Shown piece by piece: positions 15,585 to 24,015 of a stretch of DNA of 64,000 nucleotides. Position numbers and translations under genes: made by a program. The notes under the pieces were generated by a model. The model did no database searches and was not told the DNA's origin. It worked only from the letters and a program-made list of their open reading frames with translations. This DNA comes from Streptomyces sp. IMTB 2501 (GTDB lineage: Bacteria; Actinomycetota; Actinomycetes; Streptomycetales; Streptomycetaceae), in NCBI RefSeq assembly GCF_001953885.1, contig NZ_MQUS01000011.1, positions 1-64,000 on the forward strand. Direction: 5' to 3'. Position 1 is the stretch's first letter. Each line of letters opens with the position of its first letter.

Positions 15585-16058
15585 GGCAGAGCGCGCGGAT
15601 CAGACAGAACGCATGACACTGGGTGATGTTTCACGTGAAACGTCACCCGGTCCGCCCGGACACACCCCCACCCGCCCGGCACCGGTCCCTCCCCTCGTGG
15701 GGACCGGTGCCGAACGGTGCGGGATGTCGACCCGTGCCATGTCGGCTCGGCACGGGTCGAAGAAGGGGAGCGGCCCGAAGGCGGTGTCCGCTCGTAGGTC
15801 GTCGGTAGAAGTTGGCCGAGATCCCTCGGCGCTGCGGCTCCGTCTCGCCGGGCCCAGGGCCGTGGCCTGTTCGGATGGTGCGGGACGGCGCCGGACGGTG
15901 TGTGACCGGTCCGCTACCGCGTCCGGATCCTGCCATCTGTTGCCCGCCCGCGAGGAGACCGCGACCTCCGGCCCAGTGCTTATCCGCAGGTCAGCCGTAT
16001 AAGGTGGGTTTTCCGGTCCGGACGTCCAGATGCGGGGGGAAAGTAAAGGGGTGGGGCC
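15585..16058. other. 474-base intergenic stretch with a parS site
   Basis: No supported gene. The parS copy at 15628-15641 is described separately. The right end is the leader of the WD-repeat protein, with GGGGGGAAAG and AAAGGGGTGGGG before its TTG start. Confidence 0.5.
15628..15641. other. parS: parS site 1
   Basis: Exact GTTTCACGTGAAAC, the ParB-binding palindrome of Streptomyces. Intergenic, about 22 kb left of parA. Confidence 0.95.
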
Positions 16059-19000
16059 TTGGGTTCCGACTCAGGGACACGCACAGCTTTCGCCGAGCGC
16101 CTCGCGCTGCTCTACAAGGAGGCTGGAAACCCTCCCCTGAAGAGCGTCGCCGAGGCGGTCGTACGGCTGCAGCGAGTGGACGAGCGCGGGCGGCCCGTGC
16201 GCGTGTCGGCCCAGCGGATCAGTGACTGGCGCCGGGCCAAGAACGTGCCGGCCCAGTTCACCGCCCTCGCGGCGGTGCTGCACATCCTGATCCCGGAGGC
16301 GCGCCGGCTGCGGCCCGCGCCGGTGTCCTCGGGCCTGTACGACCTCGCGCACTGGCAGCGGCTCTGGGAGCGCGCGCTGGCCGACCCGGTCGGCGACCGG
16401 CCCGCACCGCCCGCCGAGGAGGACCGGCGGCCGCCCGCCGAGGCCCCGTCCGTCACCGGCGGTGTCTGCCCCTACCGGGGGCTGGCCCCCTACCGGCAGG
16501 AGGACGCCCGGTGGTTCTTCGGCCGGGAACGGAGCACGAGTGCGCTCGTCACACAGCTGCGGGCCGCGGAGCGGACCGGCGGCCTGGTGATGCTCGTGGG
16601 CGCCTCAGGAGCGGGCAAGTCCTCGCTGCTGAACGCCGGCCTGGTGCCGGCCCTGCGCGGCGGCGCCCTGCGCGACGACTCCGGCGCACTGGCCGACGCC
16701 CCCTCCTCCCCCACGAGCTCCAGCGGTAATGGCAAGAACGCGGCCGGCTGCGTCCTGCACCTCGTCCCGGGTGCCGACCCCCTGGGTGAGCTGGTCCGTC
16801 GTATCCCCGATCTCACCGACGTCGTCGCCGACGCGCGCCGGGCCGAGCAGGAGGCGACGGAGAACCCGGGGGTTCCCGGCTCCGAGTCGCCCCGGGTGGC
16901 CCGGGCGGCGCGCGAGGCCGTGTCGGAGTGGGCGCGCCGTGAGGCGGCCCCCGAGACCCGGCCGGTCGTGGTCGTGGACCAGTTCGAGGAGGCGTTCACG
17001 CTCTGCCCGGACGAGGCCGACCGGCGGACGTTCATCCAGCTGCTGCACGCCGCCTGCACCCCGTCCGCCGGCTCGTACGGGCCTGCCCCGGTCCTCGTCG
17101 TCCTCGGCGTCCGCGCCGACTTCTACGAGCAGTGCCTCGGCTATCCGGAACTGGCCGACGCCCTCCAGCACCAGCACATGGTGCTCGGCCCGCTGACCAG
17201 CGCCGAGCTGCGCGACGCGGTGACCGGACCGGCCAAGGCCGTGGGTCTGGAGCTGGAGGCGGGGCTCGCCGAGCTGATCGTCCGCGAGGTGAGCGCCGAC
17301 GGCCCGCGCGGGGCACACGACGCGGGCGTGCTCCCGCTGCTCTCGCACGCCCTGCTCGCCACGTGGCAGCGCCGCAAGGCCGGACGGCTGACGCTGGCCG
17401 GCTACCGCGCGGCTGGCGGGATCCAGGGAGCCGTAGCGGCGACCGCCGAGCGAGCCTGGTCGGGACTCGACCCGGCGGCCCGTGCGGCCGCCCGGCTGCT
17501 CCTGCTGCGACTGGTCCGCCTCGGCGAGGACACCCAGGCCACCCGCCGGCGCGGCACCCGGCGCCAGCTCGCGGCGGAGTCGGCGGACCCCGGCAAGACG
17601 GAGGAGTCGCTTGAGGCCCTGGTCCGGGCCCGGCTGGTGACGCTGGACGCGGACACCGTGGAGATCACCCACGAGGCGCTGCTGCACGCCTGGCCCCGGC
17701 TGCGGCACTGGATCGACGACGACCGGGGCGACCAGCTGCTGCGCCAGCGGCTGGAGGAGGACGGCCGGGCCTGGGAGGGCTCGGGCCGGGACAGCTCGCT
17801 GCTGTACCGGGGCTCCCGGCTGGAGCAGGCCCGCAGCTGGGCGAGATCGGCCGGGGACACTTTCCTGACCCGCAGCGCGGTGGAGTTCCTGGCCGCCTCG
17901 GTACGGCTGCGCAAGCGCACGGTGTGGATCAGCCGGGCCGCGGTGGCGGCGCTGGTGGTGCTGGCGCTGGTCGCGGGCGTTTCGGCGGTGATCGCCTGGC
18001 AGCAGCGGGACGACGCCGTCTTCGAGCAGGTGCTCGCCGAGGCCGACCGGGTCCAGCACACGGATCCGTCCCTGGCCGCGCAGCTCGACCTGGTCGCCCA
18101 TCAGCTGCGCCCGGACGACGAGGGGACGTACAGCCGGCTGATCTCGATCGTGAACGCGCCGCTGGCCACCCCCCTGTCCGGCCACACCGGCGCCGTCTAC
18201 CTCACCACCTTCAGCCCCGACGGCAAGACCCTGGCCACGGCCAGCTACGACCGGACCGTGCGGCTGTGGAACGTGGCCGACCCGAGCCGTCCCACGCCCC
18301 TCGGCAAGCCGCTGACCGGGCACACCGGCTGGGTGAGCAGCGCGGTCTTCAGCCCGGACGGACGCACCCTCGCGAGCGCCGGCGACGACGGAACAGTCCG
18401 GCTGTGGAACGTCACCGACCCCGCCCACCCGCGGCCCCTCGGCAAGCCGCTCACCGGCCACAAGGGCACGATCTACCTGATCGCCTTCAGCCCCGACGGC
18501 CACACGCTGGCCTCGGCGAGCGAAGACCGCACGGTACGGCTGTGGAACATGGCCGACCCCGCCCACGCGTCCGCGCTGGGCTCCCCGCTGACCGGCCACA
18601 GCGCCGCGGTGCGCAGCCTCGCGTTCAGCCCTGACGGCCACACCCTCGCGGCAGGCGGCGACGACCGCACGATCCTGCTGTGGAACACGGCCGACCCGCG
18701 CCACCCGAAGCCGTACCCCACGGCCCTGAAGGGCCACACGGACCTCGTGCACTCGGTGGCGTTCAGCCCCGACGGCCACACCCTGGCCAGCGGCAGCGCG
18801 GACGACACGATCCGGCTGTGGGACGTGGCCGACCCCGCGCACCCGTCCGCGCTGGGCTCCCCGCTGACCGGCCACACCGGTCCGATCTGGTCGGTGGCGT
18901 TCAGCCCGGACGGCCGCAGACTGGCGGCGGCGAGCGCGGACAGCACGGCGAGCCTGTGGAACGTGACCGATCCGACGTCCCCCTCGCAGGTCGGCCAGCC

Positions 19001-20147
19001 GCTCGCGGGCAGCAGCGGCGAGATGTACGCCCTGGGGTTCAGCCCCGACAGCCGGACCCTGGCCACCGGCAGCGGCGACGGCAAGGTGCGGCTGTGGTCG
19101 GTACCGACCACCGATGTGATCGGCCGCAGCGCGGTGTTCCGCCCGGACGGAAAGGTGCTGGCCACGGTGGCCCGGGACGGCCGGGTCCGGCTGTGGAACG
19201 TGGCACGGCCCGGCCGGCCCGTGCCGCTGGGCGATCCGTTCATGCAGGGAAAGGACGGCCGGCGGGTGCTGTTCTCGCCCGACGGCCGCACCCTCGTGGT
19301 CCTCACCCCCAACCGGTTGGTGTACCTGTGGAACGTCACCGACCCCGGCCGTCCGGTCCCCGCCGGAGCGCCCCTCGCCCTGCAGAACCGCTTCATGGGC
19401 CCCAACGCGCTGGCGTACAGCCCGGACGGCCACACCCTCGCCACCGCCTACGACGACCACAGGTTCCAGCTGTGGAACGTCACCGACCCCGCCCACGCCG
19501 TACCGCTCGGCAAGCCGGTCAGCAGCCACCGGGGGTACATCAACGCCCTCGTCTTCAGCCCCGACGGCCATACCCTGGCCAGCGGCAGCGCGGACAGCAC
19601 CATCCGCCTGTGGAACGTCACCGACCCGGCCCGCCCGGCCCCGCTCGGCACCCCGGTCGCCGGGCACTCCGGGCCGGTCAACGCACTCGCGTTCACGCCC
19701 GACGGCCACACCCTGGCCAGCGGCAGCGACGACGACACGGTCCGGCTGTGGAACGTCACCGACCCCACCTCGGTGTCCGCGCTCGGCAAGCCGCTCATCG
19801 GCCACAGCGAGGCGGTGACCTCACTGACGTTCACCCCCGACGGGCACATTCTGGCCAGTGGCGGCGACGACAACACCGTCCGGCTGTGGAACGTCTCCGA
19901 CCCCGGCTCGGCGAGGCCCATCGGCCAGTCGATGAGCCCCAATGGCCAGACGGGCAACTTCCTGTCCTTCAGCCCCAGGAGCCGCGTCCTGGGCCTCTCC
20001 AGCGGCGACAACACGGTCCGGCTCCTCAGCCTGGACACCGACGCGGCGATCGAACACATCTGCTCCGTCACCCGGGGCGTGCTGACCCCGCAGAGATGGC
20101 ACGAATACCTGCCCCGCCTCTCCTACGGCCCTCCGTGCGGTCGATGA
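16059..20147 (+). CDS. nSTAND NTPase with 14 WD40 repeats
   Basis: A 1362-residue signalling-type ATPase. Order: an N-terminal helical, HTH-like domain (about 10-85); a linker; an nSTAND1-type NTPase opening with PYRGLAPYRQEDA and FFGRE, Walker A GASGAGKSS at about 181 and Walker B VVVVDQFEEAF at about 303; a helical region; a membrane helix (about 622-647, VAALVVLALVAGVSAVIAW); then 14 WD blades from about 704, each with FSPDG, TLAS and VRLWNV, enough for two seven-bladed propellers. Start is a TTG after AAAGGGGTGGGG. STAND proteins are sensor switches in immunity or development; the trigger is unknown. Confidence 0.88.
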   Translation: MGSDSGTRTAFAERLALLYKEAGNPPLKSVAEAVVRLQRVDERGRPVRVSAQRISDWRRAKNVPAQFTALAAVLHILIPEARRLRPAPVSSGLYDLAHWQRLWERALADPVGDRPAPPAEEDRRPPAEAPSVTGGVCPYRGLAPYRQEDARWFFGRERSTSALVTQLRAAERTGGLVMLVGASGAGKSSLLNAGLVPALRGGALRDDSGALADAPSSPTSSSGNGKNAAGCVLHLVPGADPLGELVRRIPDLTDVVADARRAEQEATENPGVPGSESPRVARAAREAVSEWARREAAPETRPVVVVDQFEEAFTLCPDEADRRTFIQLLHAACTPSAGSYGPAPVLVVLGVRADFYEQCLGYPELADALQHQHMVLGPLTSAELRDAVTGPAKAVGLELEAGLAELIVREVSADGPRGAHDAGVLPLLSHALLATWQRRKAGRLTLAGYRAAGGIQGAVAATAERAWSGLDPAARAAARLLLLRLVRLGEDTQATRRRGTRRQLAAESADPGKTEESLEALVRARLVTLDADTVEITHEALLHAWPRLRHWIDDDRGDQLLRQRLEEDGRAWEGSGRDSSLLYRGSRLEQARSWARSAGDTFLTRSAVEFLAASVRLRKRTVWISRAAVAALVVLALVAGVSAVIAWQQRDDAVFEQVLAEADRVQHTDPSLAAQLDLVAHQLRPDDEGTYSRLISIVNAPLATPLSGHTGAVYLTTFSPDGKTLATASYDRTVRLWNVADPSRPTPLGKPLTGHTGWVSSAVFSPDGRTLASAGDDGTVRLWNVTDPAHPRPLGKPLTGHKGTIYLIAFSPDGHTLASASEDRTVRLWNMADPAHASALGSPLTGHSAAVRSLAFSPDGHTLAAGGDDRTILLWNTADPRHPKPYPTALKGHTDLVHSVAFSPDGHTLASGSADDTIRLWDVADPAHPSALGSPLTGHTGPIWSVAFSPDGRRLAAASADSTASLWNVTDPTSPSQVGQPLAGSSGEMYALGFSPDSRTLATGSGDGKVRLWSVPTTDVIGRSAVFRPDGKVLATVARDGRVRLWNVARPGRPVPLGDPFMQGKDGRRVLFSPDGRTLVVLTPNRLVYLWNVTDPGRPVPAGAPLALQNRFMGPNALAYSPDGHTLATAYDDHRFQLWNVTDPAHAVPLGKPVSSHRGYINALVFSPDGHTLASGSADSTIRLWNVTDPARPAPLGTPVAGHSGPVNALAFTPDGHTLASGSDDDTVRLWNVTDPTSVSALGKPLIGHSEAVTSLTFTPDGHILASGGDDNTVRLWNVSDPGSARPIGQSMSPNGQTGNFLSFSPRSRVLGLSSGDNTVRLLSLDTDAAIEHICSVTRGVLTPQRWHEYLPRLSYGPPCGR

Positions 20148-20217
20148 TCGGCCAACCTGACTGATTCCCGGCCGACTTGCCCCCACGAGCCGCCCAGTCT
20201 TGTTACCCTTGGCCACA

Positions 20218-20263
20218 GCCCGATCGCTGGTGCATCCCCCGTCGCCAGCGATCGGGCCTTTTT
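20218..20263 (+). terminator. strong intrinsic terminator after the WD-repeat gene
   Basis: Thirteen-bp stem (20218-20230 with 20245-20257), 14-base loop, then CTTTTT. A promoter-like TTGCCC (20177) and TACCCT (20204) with a long 21-base spacer lies just upstream, so a very short RNA cannot be excluded. Confidence 0.9.
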
Positions 20264-20382
20264 CACGGCGCCCCCGCGCACTTCCCGTATCTCTCCCGCG
20301 CCCGCCCTACGGCTTTCCTGTGTCTTCCCTGCGGAGCTCCGGCGGCCTGCCCACGGTGCGTTGGACGATCCGGACCAGAAAC

Positions 20383-20421
20383 GCCGAAGACCCCCAGTCC
20401 AAATGGACCGGAGGTCTTCGT
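20383..20421 (-). terminator. terminator after tRNA-Ile
   Basis: On the - strand GAAGACC pairs with GGTCTTC and inner bases extend the stem, seven bases beyond the tRNA 3' end. The T run is weak. Confidence 0.6.
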
Positions 20422-20427
20422 CTGATG

Positions 20428-20501
20428 TGGGGCTAACAGGATTTGAACCTGTGGCCTCATCCTTATCAGGGATGCGCTCTAACCAACTGAGCTATAGCCC
20501 C
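20428..20501 (-). tRNA. tRNA-Ile (anticodon GAU)
   Basis: A 74-base cloverleaf starting GGGGCTATAGCTC. It has the anticodon loop CTGATAA with GAT, the T arm ACAGG-TTCAAAT-CCTGT, and discriminator A. The 3' CCA is not encoded. The usual Ile partner of the tRNA-Ala near gyrA, here 12 kb from it. Confidence 0.97.
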
Positions 20502-20539
20502 GCCGCGCTCTGCGGTGTGTCCCGCGCGCTGACTCCTGA

Positions 20540-20568
20540 AGATTAGCGCACGACCACGTCAGTCCCAA
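20540..20568 (-). promoter_or_regulatory. tRNA-Ile promoter
   Basis: On the - strand TTGGGA (20563-20568) and TAATCT (20540-20545) with a 17-base spacer, about 40 bases before the tRNA; fits the vegetative sigma HrdB consensus. Confidence 0.6.
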
Positions 20569-20622
20569 AATCGGTTGTCGGGGGACCATCAGGTCAGCAA
20601 CCCGCGGGGCGCGCGGAGGGGC

Positions 20623-21357
20623 TCACTCGTCCTCGGCGAGGGTCAGCTCGATGCCGCCCACGAAGCCCGCGGAGAGGTTGTAGATGAACGCGCCGAGTGT
20701 CGCGAGGGCCGTGGCCAGGACCACGTCGATGACCGCGATGATCGTCGTGAACGTCAGGACGTGGGGGAGCGACAGGAACGCCTGCAGGTCGAAGCCGTTC
20801 GCCTCGTTCGAGCCGGTCGCCTCCGAGATCGTGCCGCCCACCGTCGAGAACACGCCCATCGCGTCCATGACCATCCACAGCACCGCCGAGGCGACGATCG
20901 TGCAGATGCCGAGCGCGATGGAGAGCAGGAAGCTGACCTTCATCACCGACCACGGGTCGGCCTTGGCCACCCGCAGCCGCGCCTTACGGGTGCGCGGCGC
21001 CGTCCGGGCGCCGGTACGCGGCCGCCGTACGGCACCGGCCGGCGGCTGCGCCGGATAGGCCTGCGGCGGGTGGTACGGCCCGGCGGGCTGCTCCGGATGC
21101 CGCACCCCGGGGAGCGGGGACGACGACTGTGCCTCGCCGGCCGCGGCCGGGCCTCGGGTGTCCGTCACGGTTCCCCCCTGGGATCCAGGTGTGCCGGAGG
21201 AGCCGTTCTCGGACACCTTCACCGGCTTCAGGTTGGTCGTGTGCGGGTCGGGCGGGCCCGCCGGGCCCGCCGCGTTCGCGGCGGAGCCACGGCCGCCGCC
21301 GTCCGTTTCCGTACCCGTGGAGGTACCGGCCGATCCGGCGCCCGTGGCTCCGCTCAC
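20623..21357 (-). CDS. DUF3566 membrane protein
   Basis: A 244-residue protein. Residues 1-125 are disordered and Gly/Pro/Thr-rich. Residues 130-244 match DUF3566: VMKVSFLLSIALGICTIVAS and FTTIIAVIDVVLATALATLGAFIYN are two membrane helices, with a loop in between and a C-terminal GGIELTLAED. The family is conserved just downstream of gyrA in actinobacteria; its function is unknown. Start: a GTG at 21357 after GAGGAGTGAG, 18 bases beyond the gyrA stop, so it is in the gyrA operon. Confidence 0.9.
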   Translation of the reverse strand: MSGATGAGSAGTSTGTETDGGGRGSAANAAGPAGPPDPHTTNLKPVKVSENGSSGTPGSQGGTVTDTRGPAAAGEAQSSSPLPGVRHPEQPAGPYHPPQAYPAQPPAGAVRRPRTGARTAPRTRKARLRVAKADPWSVMKVSFLLSIALGICTIVASAVLWMVMDAMGVFSTVGGTISEATGSNEANGFDLQAFLSLPHVLTFTTIIAVIDVVLATALATLGAFIYNLSAGFVGGIELTLAEDE

Positions 21358-21375
21358 GATGACTCACTCCTCGTG

Positions 21376-23973
21376 CTACTCGGCCGAGGGCGACTCACCC
21401 TCGTCCGTGCCGGCGGTCGCGGCACCCTCGGCGGGCTCGTCCACGACCACGTCGCCGTCGACTTCCTCCGCCTCGCGCCCCGCCTCGGCGTTACGTGCGA
21501 TACCGACCACGGCATCGCGCTTGCCCAGGTTGATCAGTTGGACGCCCATGGTGTCACGGCCCGTCTCCCTGACCTCGTTGACTCGCGTACGAATCACGCC
21601 GCCGGAGAGGGTGATCGCGAGGATCTCGTCCGTCTCCTCGACGACCAGCGCGCCGACGAGCGAGCCACGATCCTCCACGATCTTGGCGGCCTTGATGCCG
21701 AGGCCGCCGCGGCCCTGGACGCGGTACTCGTCGACGGCGGTCCGCTTCGCGTACCCACCGTCGGTGGCAGTGAACACGAACGTACCGGGTCGAACAACAT
21801 TCATGGACAGAAGTTCATCGCCCTCGCGGAAACTCATGCCCTTGACACCGGAGGTGGCGCGGCCCATCGGGCGCAGGGAGTCGTCGGAGGCGGTGAACCT
21901 GATCGACTGTGCCTTCTTGCTGATCAGAAGGAGATCGTCGTCGGCCGAGACGAGTTCGGCACCGATCAGTTCGTCGTCGCTGCCGTCCTCGCGCTCACGC
22001 AGGTTGATCGCGATCACACCGCCGGAGCGGGGCGAATCGTAATCCTTCAGAGGCGTCTTCTTGACCAAGCCGGACTTGGTGGCCAGCACCAGATACGGCG
22101 CCGCCTCGTAGTCACGGATGGCGAGGATCTCGGCGATCGCCTCGTCCGGCTGGAAGGCGAGCAGGTTCGCCACGTGCTGGCCGCGCGCGTCCCGGCCGGC
22201 CTCGGGCAGTTCGTACGCCTTCGCCCGGTACACCCGGCCCTTGTTGGTGAAGAACAGCAGCCAGTGATGGGTGGTGGAGACGAAGAAGTGGTCGACGATG
22301 TCGTCTTCCTTCAGCTTCGTGCCGCGCACGCCCTTGCCACCGCGCTTCTGGGCGCGGTAGTCGTCCGTCTTCGTCCGCTTGACGTAGCCGCCGCGCGAGA
22401 CGGTGACGACGATGTCCTCCTCGGCGATCAGGTCCTCGATGGACATGTCGCCCTCGTACGGGATCAGCTTGGTCTTGCGGTCGTCGCCGTACTTCTCGAC
22501 GATCGCGGCCAGTTCCTCGCTGACGATCCCGCGCTGGCGGACCGGGGAGGCGAGGATCTCGTTGTACTCGTTGATCTTCGCCTGGAGTTCGTCGTGCTCC
22601 TGGAGGATCTTCTGGCGCTCCAGGGCGGCCAGCCGGCGCAGCTGCATCTCAAGGATGGCGTTGGCCTGCTTCTCGTCGATCTCCAGGAGGCCCATCAGGC
22701 CGTCGCGCGCGACATCGGCGGTCTCACTGCGCCGGATCAGCGCGATGACCTCGTCGATGGCGTCCAGGGCCTTCAGCAGACCGCGCAGGATGTGCGCGCG
22801 CTCCTCGGCCTTGCGCAGCCGGAACCGGGTCCGGCGGACGATGACCTCGATCTGGTGCGTCACCCAGTGCCGGATGAACGCGTCCAGGGACAGCGTGCGC
22901 GGAACACCGTCGACCAGCGCCAGCATGTTGGCGCCGAAGTTCGTCTGCAGGTCCGTGTGCTTGTACAGGTTGTTCAGCACGACCTTGGCGACCGCGTCCC
23001 GCTTCAGGACGATCACCAGACGCTGGCCGGTGCGGGACGACGTCTCGTCGCGGACGTCGGCAATGCCGCCGATCTTGCCGTCCTTGACCAGGTCGGCGAT
23101 CTTCTGCGCCAGGTTGTCCGGGTTGACCTGGTACGGCAGTTCGGTCACGACCAGGCACTGGCGGCCCTGGATCTCCTCGACCTCGACCACCGCGCGCATC
23201 GTGATCGAGCCGCGCCCGGTGCGGTACGCCTCCTCGATGCCCTTGCGGCCCACCACCAGGGCGCCGGTCGGGAAGTCCGGGCCCTTGATGCGCTCGATCA
23301 GGGCGTCGAGCAGCTCCTCGTGCGAGGCCTCCGGATTCTCCAGGTACCACTGGGCGCCGGCCGCGACCTCGCGCAGGTTGTGCGGCGGGATGTTGGTCGC
23401 CATACCGACCGCGATACCGGCCGAGCCGTTGATCAGCAGGTTCGGGAAGCGGGAGGGCAGGACGGTCGGCTCCTGGGAGCGGCCGTCGTAGTTGTCCGTG
23501 AAGTCGACGGTCTCCTCGTCGATGTCGCGGACCATCTCCATCGACAGCGGCGCCATCTTGCACTCGGTGTACCGCATGGCGGCCGCCGGGTCGTTGCCCG
23601 GAGAGCCGAAGTTGCCGTTGGAGTCCACCAGCGGCATCCGCATCGACCACGGCTGGGCGAGGCGCACCAGGGCGTCGTAGATCGAACTGTCGCCGTGGGG
23701 ATGGTAGTTACCCATGACGTCACCGACCACGCGCGCGCACTTGTAGAAGCCGCGGTCGGGGCGGTAGCCACCGTCGTACATCGCGTAGAGCACGCGCCGG
23801 TGGACGGGCTTGAGGCCGTCCCGGACGTCGGGCAGCGCACGGGACACGATGACGGACATCGCGTAGTCCAGGTACGAGCGCTGCATCTCCGTCTCGAGCC
23901 CGACGGGCTCGACACGCATGACGACCTCGCCGCCCTCGGTCTCAGGGTTTTCCGGAGTGTTCTCGTCGGCCAT
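21376..23973 (-). CDS. gyrA: DNA gyrase subunit A
   Basis: An 865-residue type II topoisomerase subunit that cuts and rejoins DNA for negative supercoiling. Seen: the winged-helix region with HPHGDSSIYDALVRLAQ, catalytic Tyr in AMRYTECKM, the coiled-coil tower, and a C-terminal domain of repeated blades with the GyrA-box-like KRGGKGVRG. The Ser and Asp of the quinolone-resistance region are the sensitive-type residues. A short acidic N-terminal extension (ENTPENPETEGG) and an acidic tail flank the core. gyrB lies 42 bases upstream; the DUF3566 gene follows. Confidence 0.98.
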   Translation of the reverse strand: MADENTPENPETEGGEVVMRVEPVGLETEMQRSYLDYAMSVIVSRALPDVRDGLKPVHRRVLYAMYDGGYRPDRGFYKCARVVGDVMGNYHPHGDSSIYDALVRLAQPWSMRMPLVDSNGNFGSPGNDPAAAMRYTECKMAPLSMEMVRDIDEETVDFTDNYDGRSQEPTVLPSRFPNLLINGSAGIAVGMATNIPPHNLREVAAGAQWYLENPEASHEELLDALIERIKGPDFPTGALVVGRKGIEEAYRTGRGSITMRAVVEVEEIQGRQCLVVTELPYQVNPDNLAQKIADLVKDGKIGGIADVRDETSSRTGQRLVIVLKRDAVAKVVLNNLYKHTDLQTNFGANMLALVDGVPRTLSLDAFIRHWVTHQIEVIVRRTRFRLRKAEERAHILRGLLKALDAIDEVIALIRRSETADVARDGLMGLLEIDEKQANAILEMQLRRLAALERQKILQEHDELQAKINEYNEILASPVRQRGIVSEELAAIVEKYGDDRKTKLIPYEGDMSIEDLIAEEDIVVTVSRGGYVKRTKTDDYRAQKRGGKGVRGTKLKEDDIVDHFFVSTTHHWLLFFTNKGRVYRAKAYELPEAGRDARGQHVANLLAFQPDEAIAEILAIRDYEAAPYLVLATKSGLVKKTPLKDYDSPRSGGVIAINLREREDGSDDELIGAELVSADDDLLLISKKAQSIRFTASDDSLRPMGRATSGVKGMSFREGDELLSMNVVRPGTFVFTATDGGYAKRTAVDEYRVQGRGGLGIKAAKIVEDRGSLVGALVVEETDEILAITLSGGVIRTRVNEVRETGRDTMGVQLINLGKRDAVVGIARNAEAGREAEEVDGDVVVDEPAEGAATAGTDEGESPSAE

Positions 23974-24015
23974 TGCTGGTGAAGATCCTTCCTGGTGCGG
24001 TCAGCTGAGACCGAC

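Noticed and set aside
15164..15682. 172-residue Ala-rich frame on the - strand
   Set aside because: Opposes the 15033 gene, which has a better ribosome-binding site; its N-terminus runs through parS.
16605..19805. 1066-codon open frame opposite the WD-repeat gene
   Set aside because: The repeated GVGDVPQP pattern is just the reverse complement of the WD blades.
18169..20000. Regular repeats that could suggest a CRISPR array
   Set aside because: They are in-frame WD blades of about 43 codons, not short repeats with unique spacers; no cas genes occur.
20177..20263. Small RNA from a TTGCCC/TACCCT promoter to the terminator
   Set aside because: Spacer of 21 bases is poor; the hairpin is explained as the terminator of the WD-repeat gene.
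20575..23982. 1135-codon open frame on the + strand opposite gyrA, and a 723-codon one opposite gyrB (23995-26166)
   Set aside because: GC-rich antisense shadow of clearly identified gyrase genes; no ribosome-binding site and Arg/Val/Leu/Asp-skewed composition.
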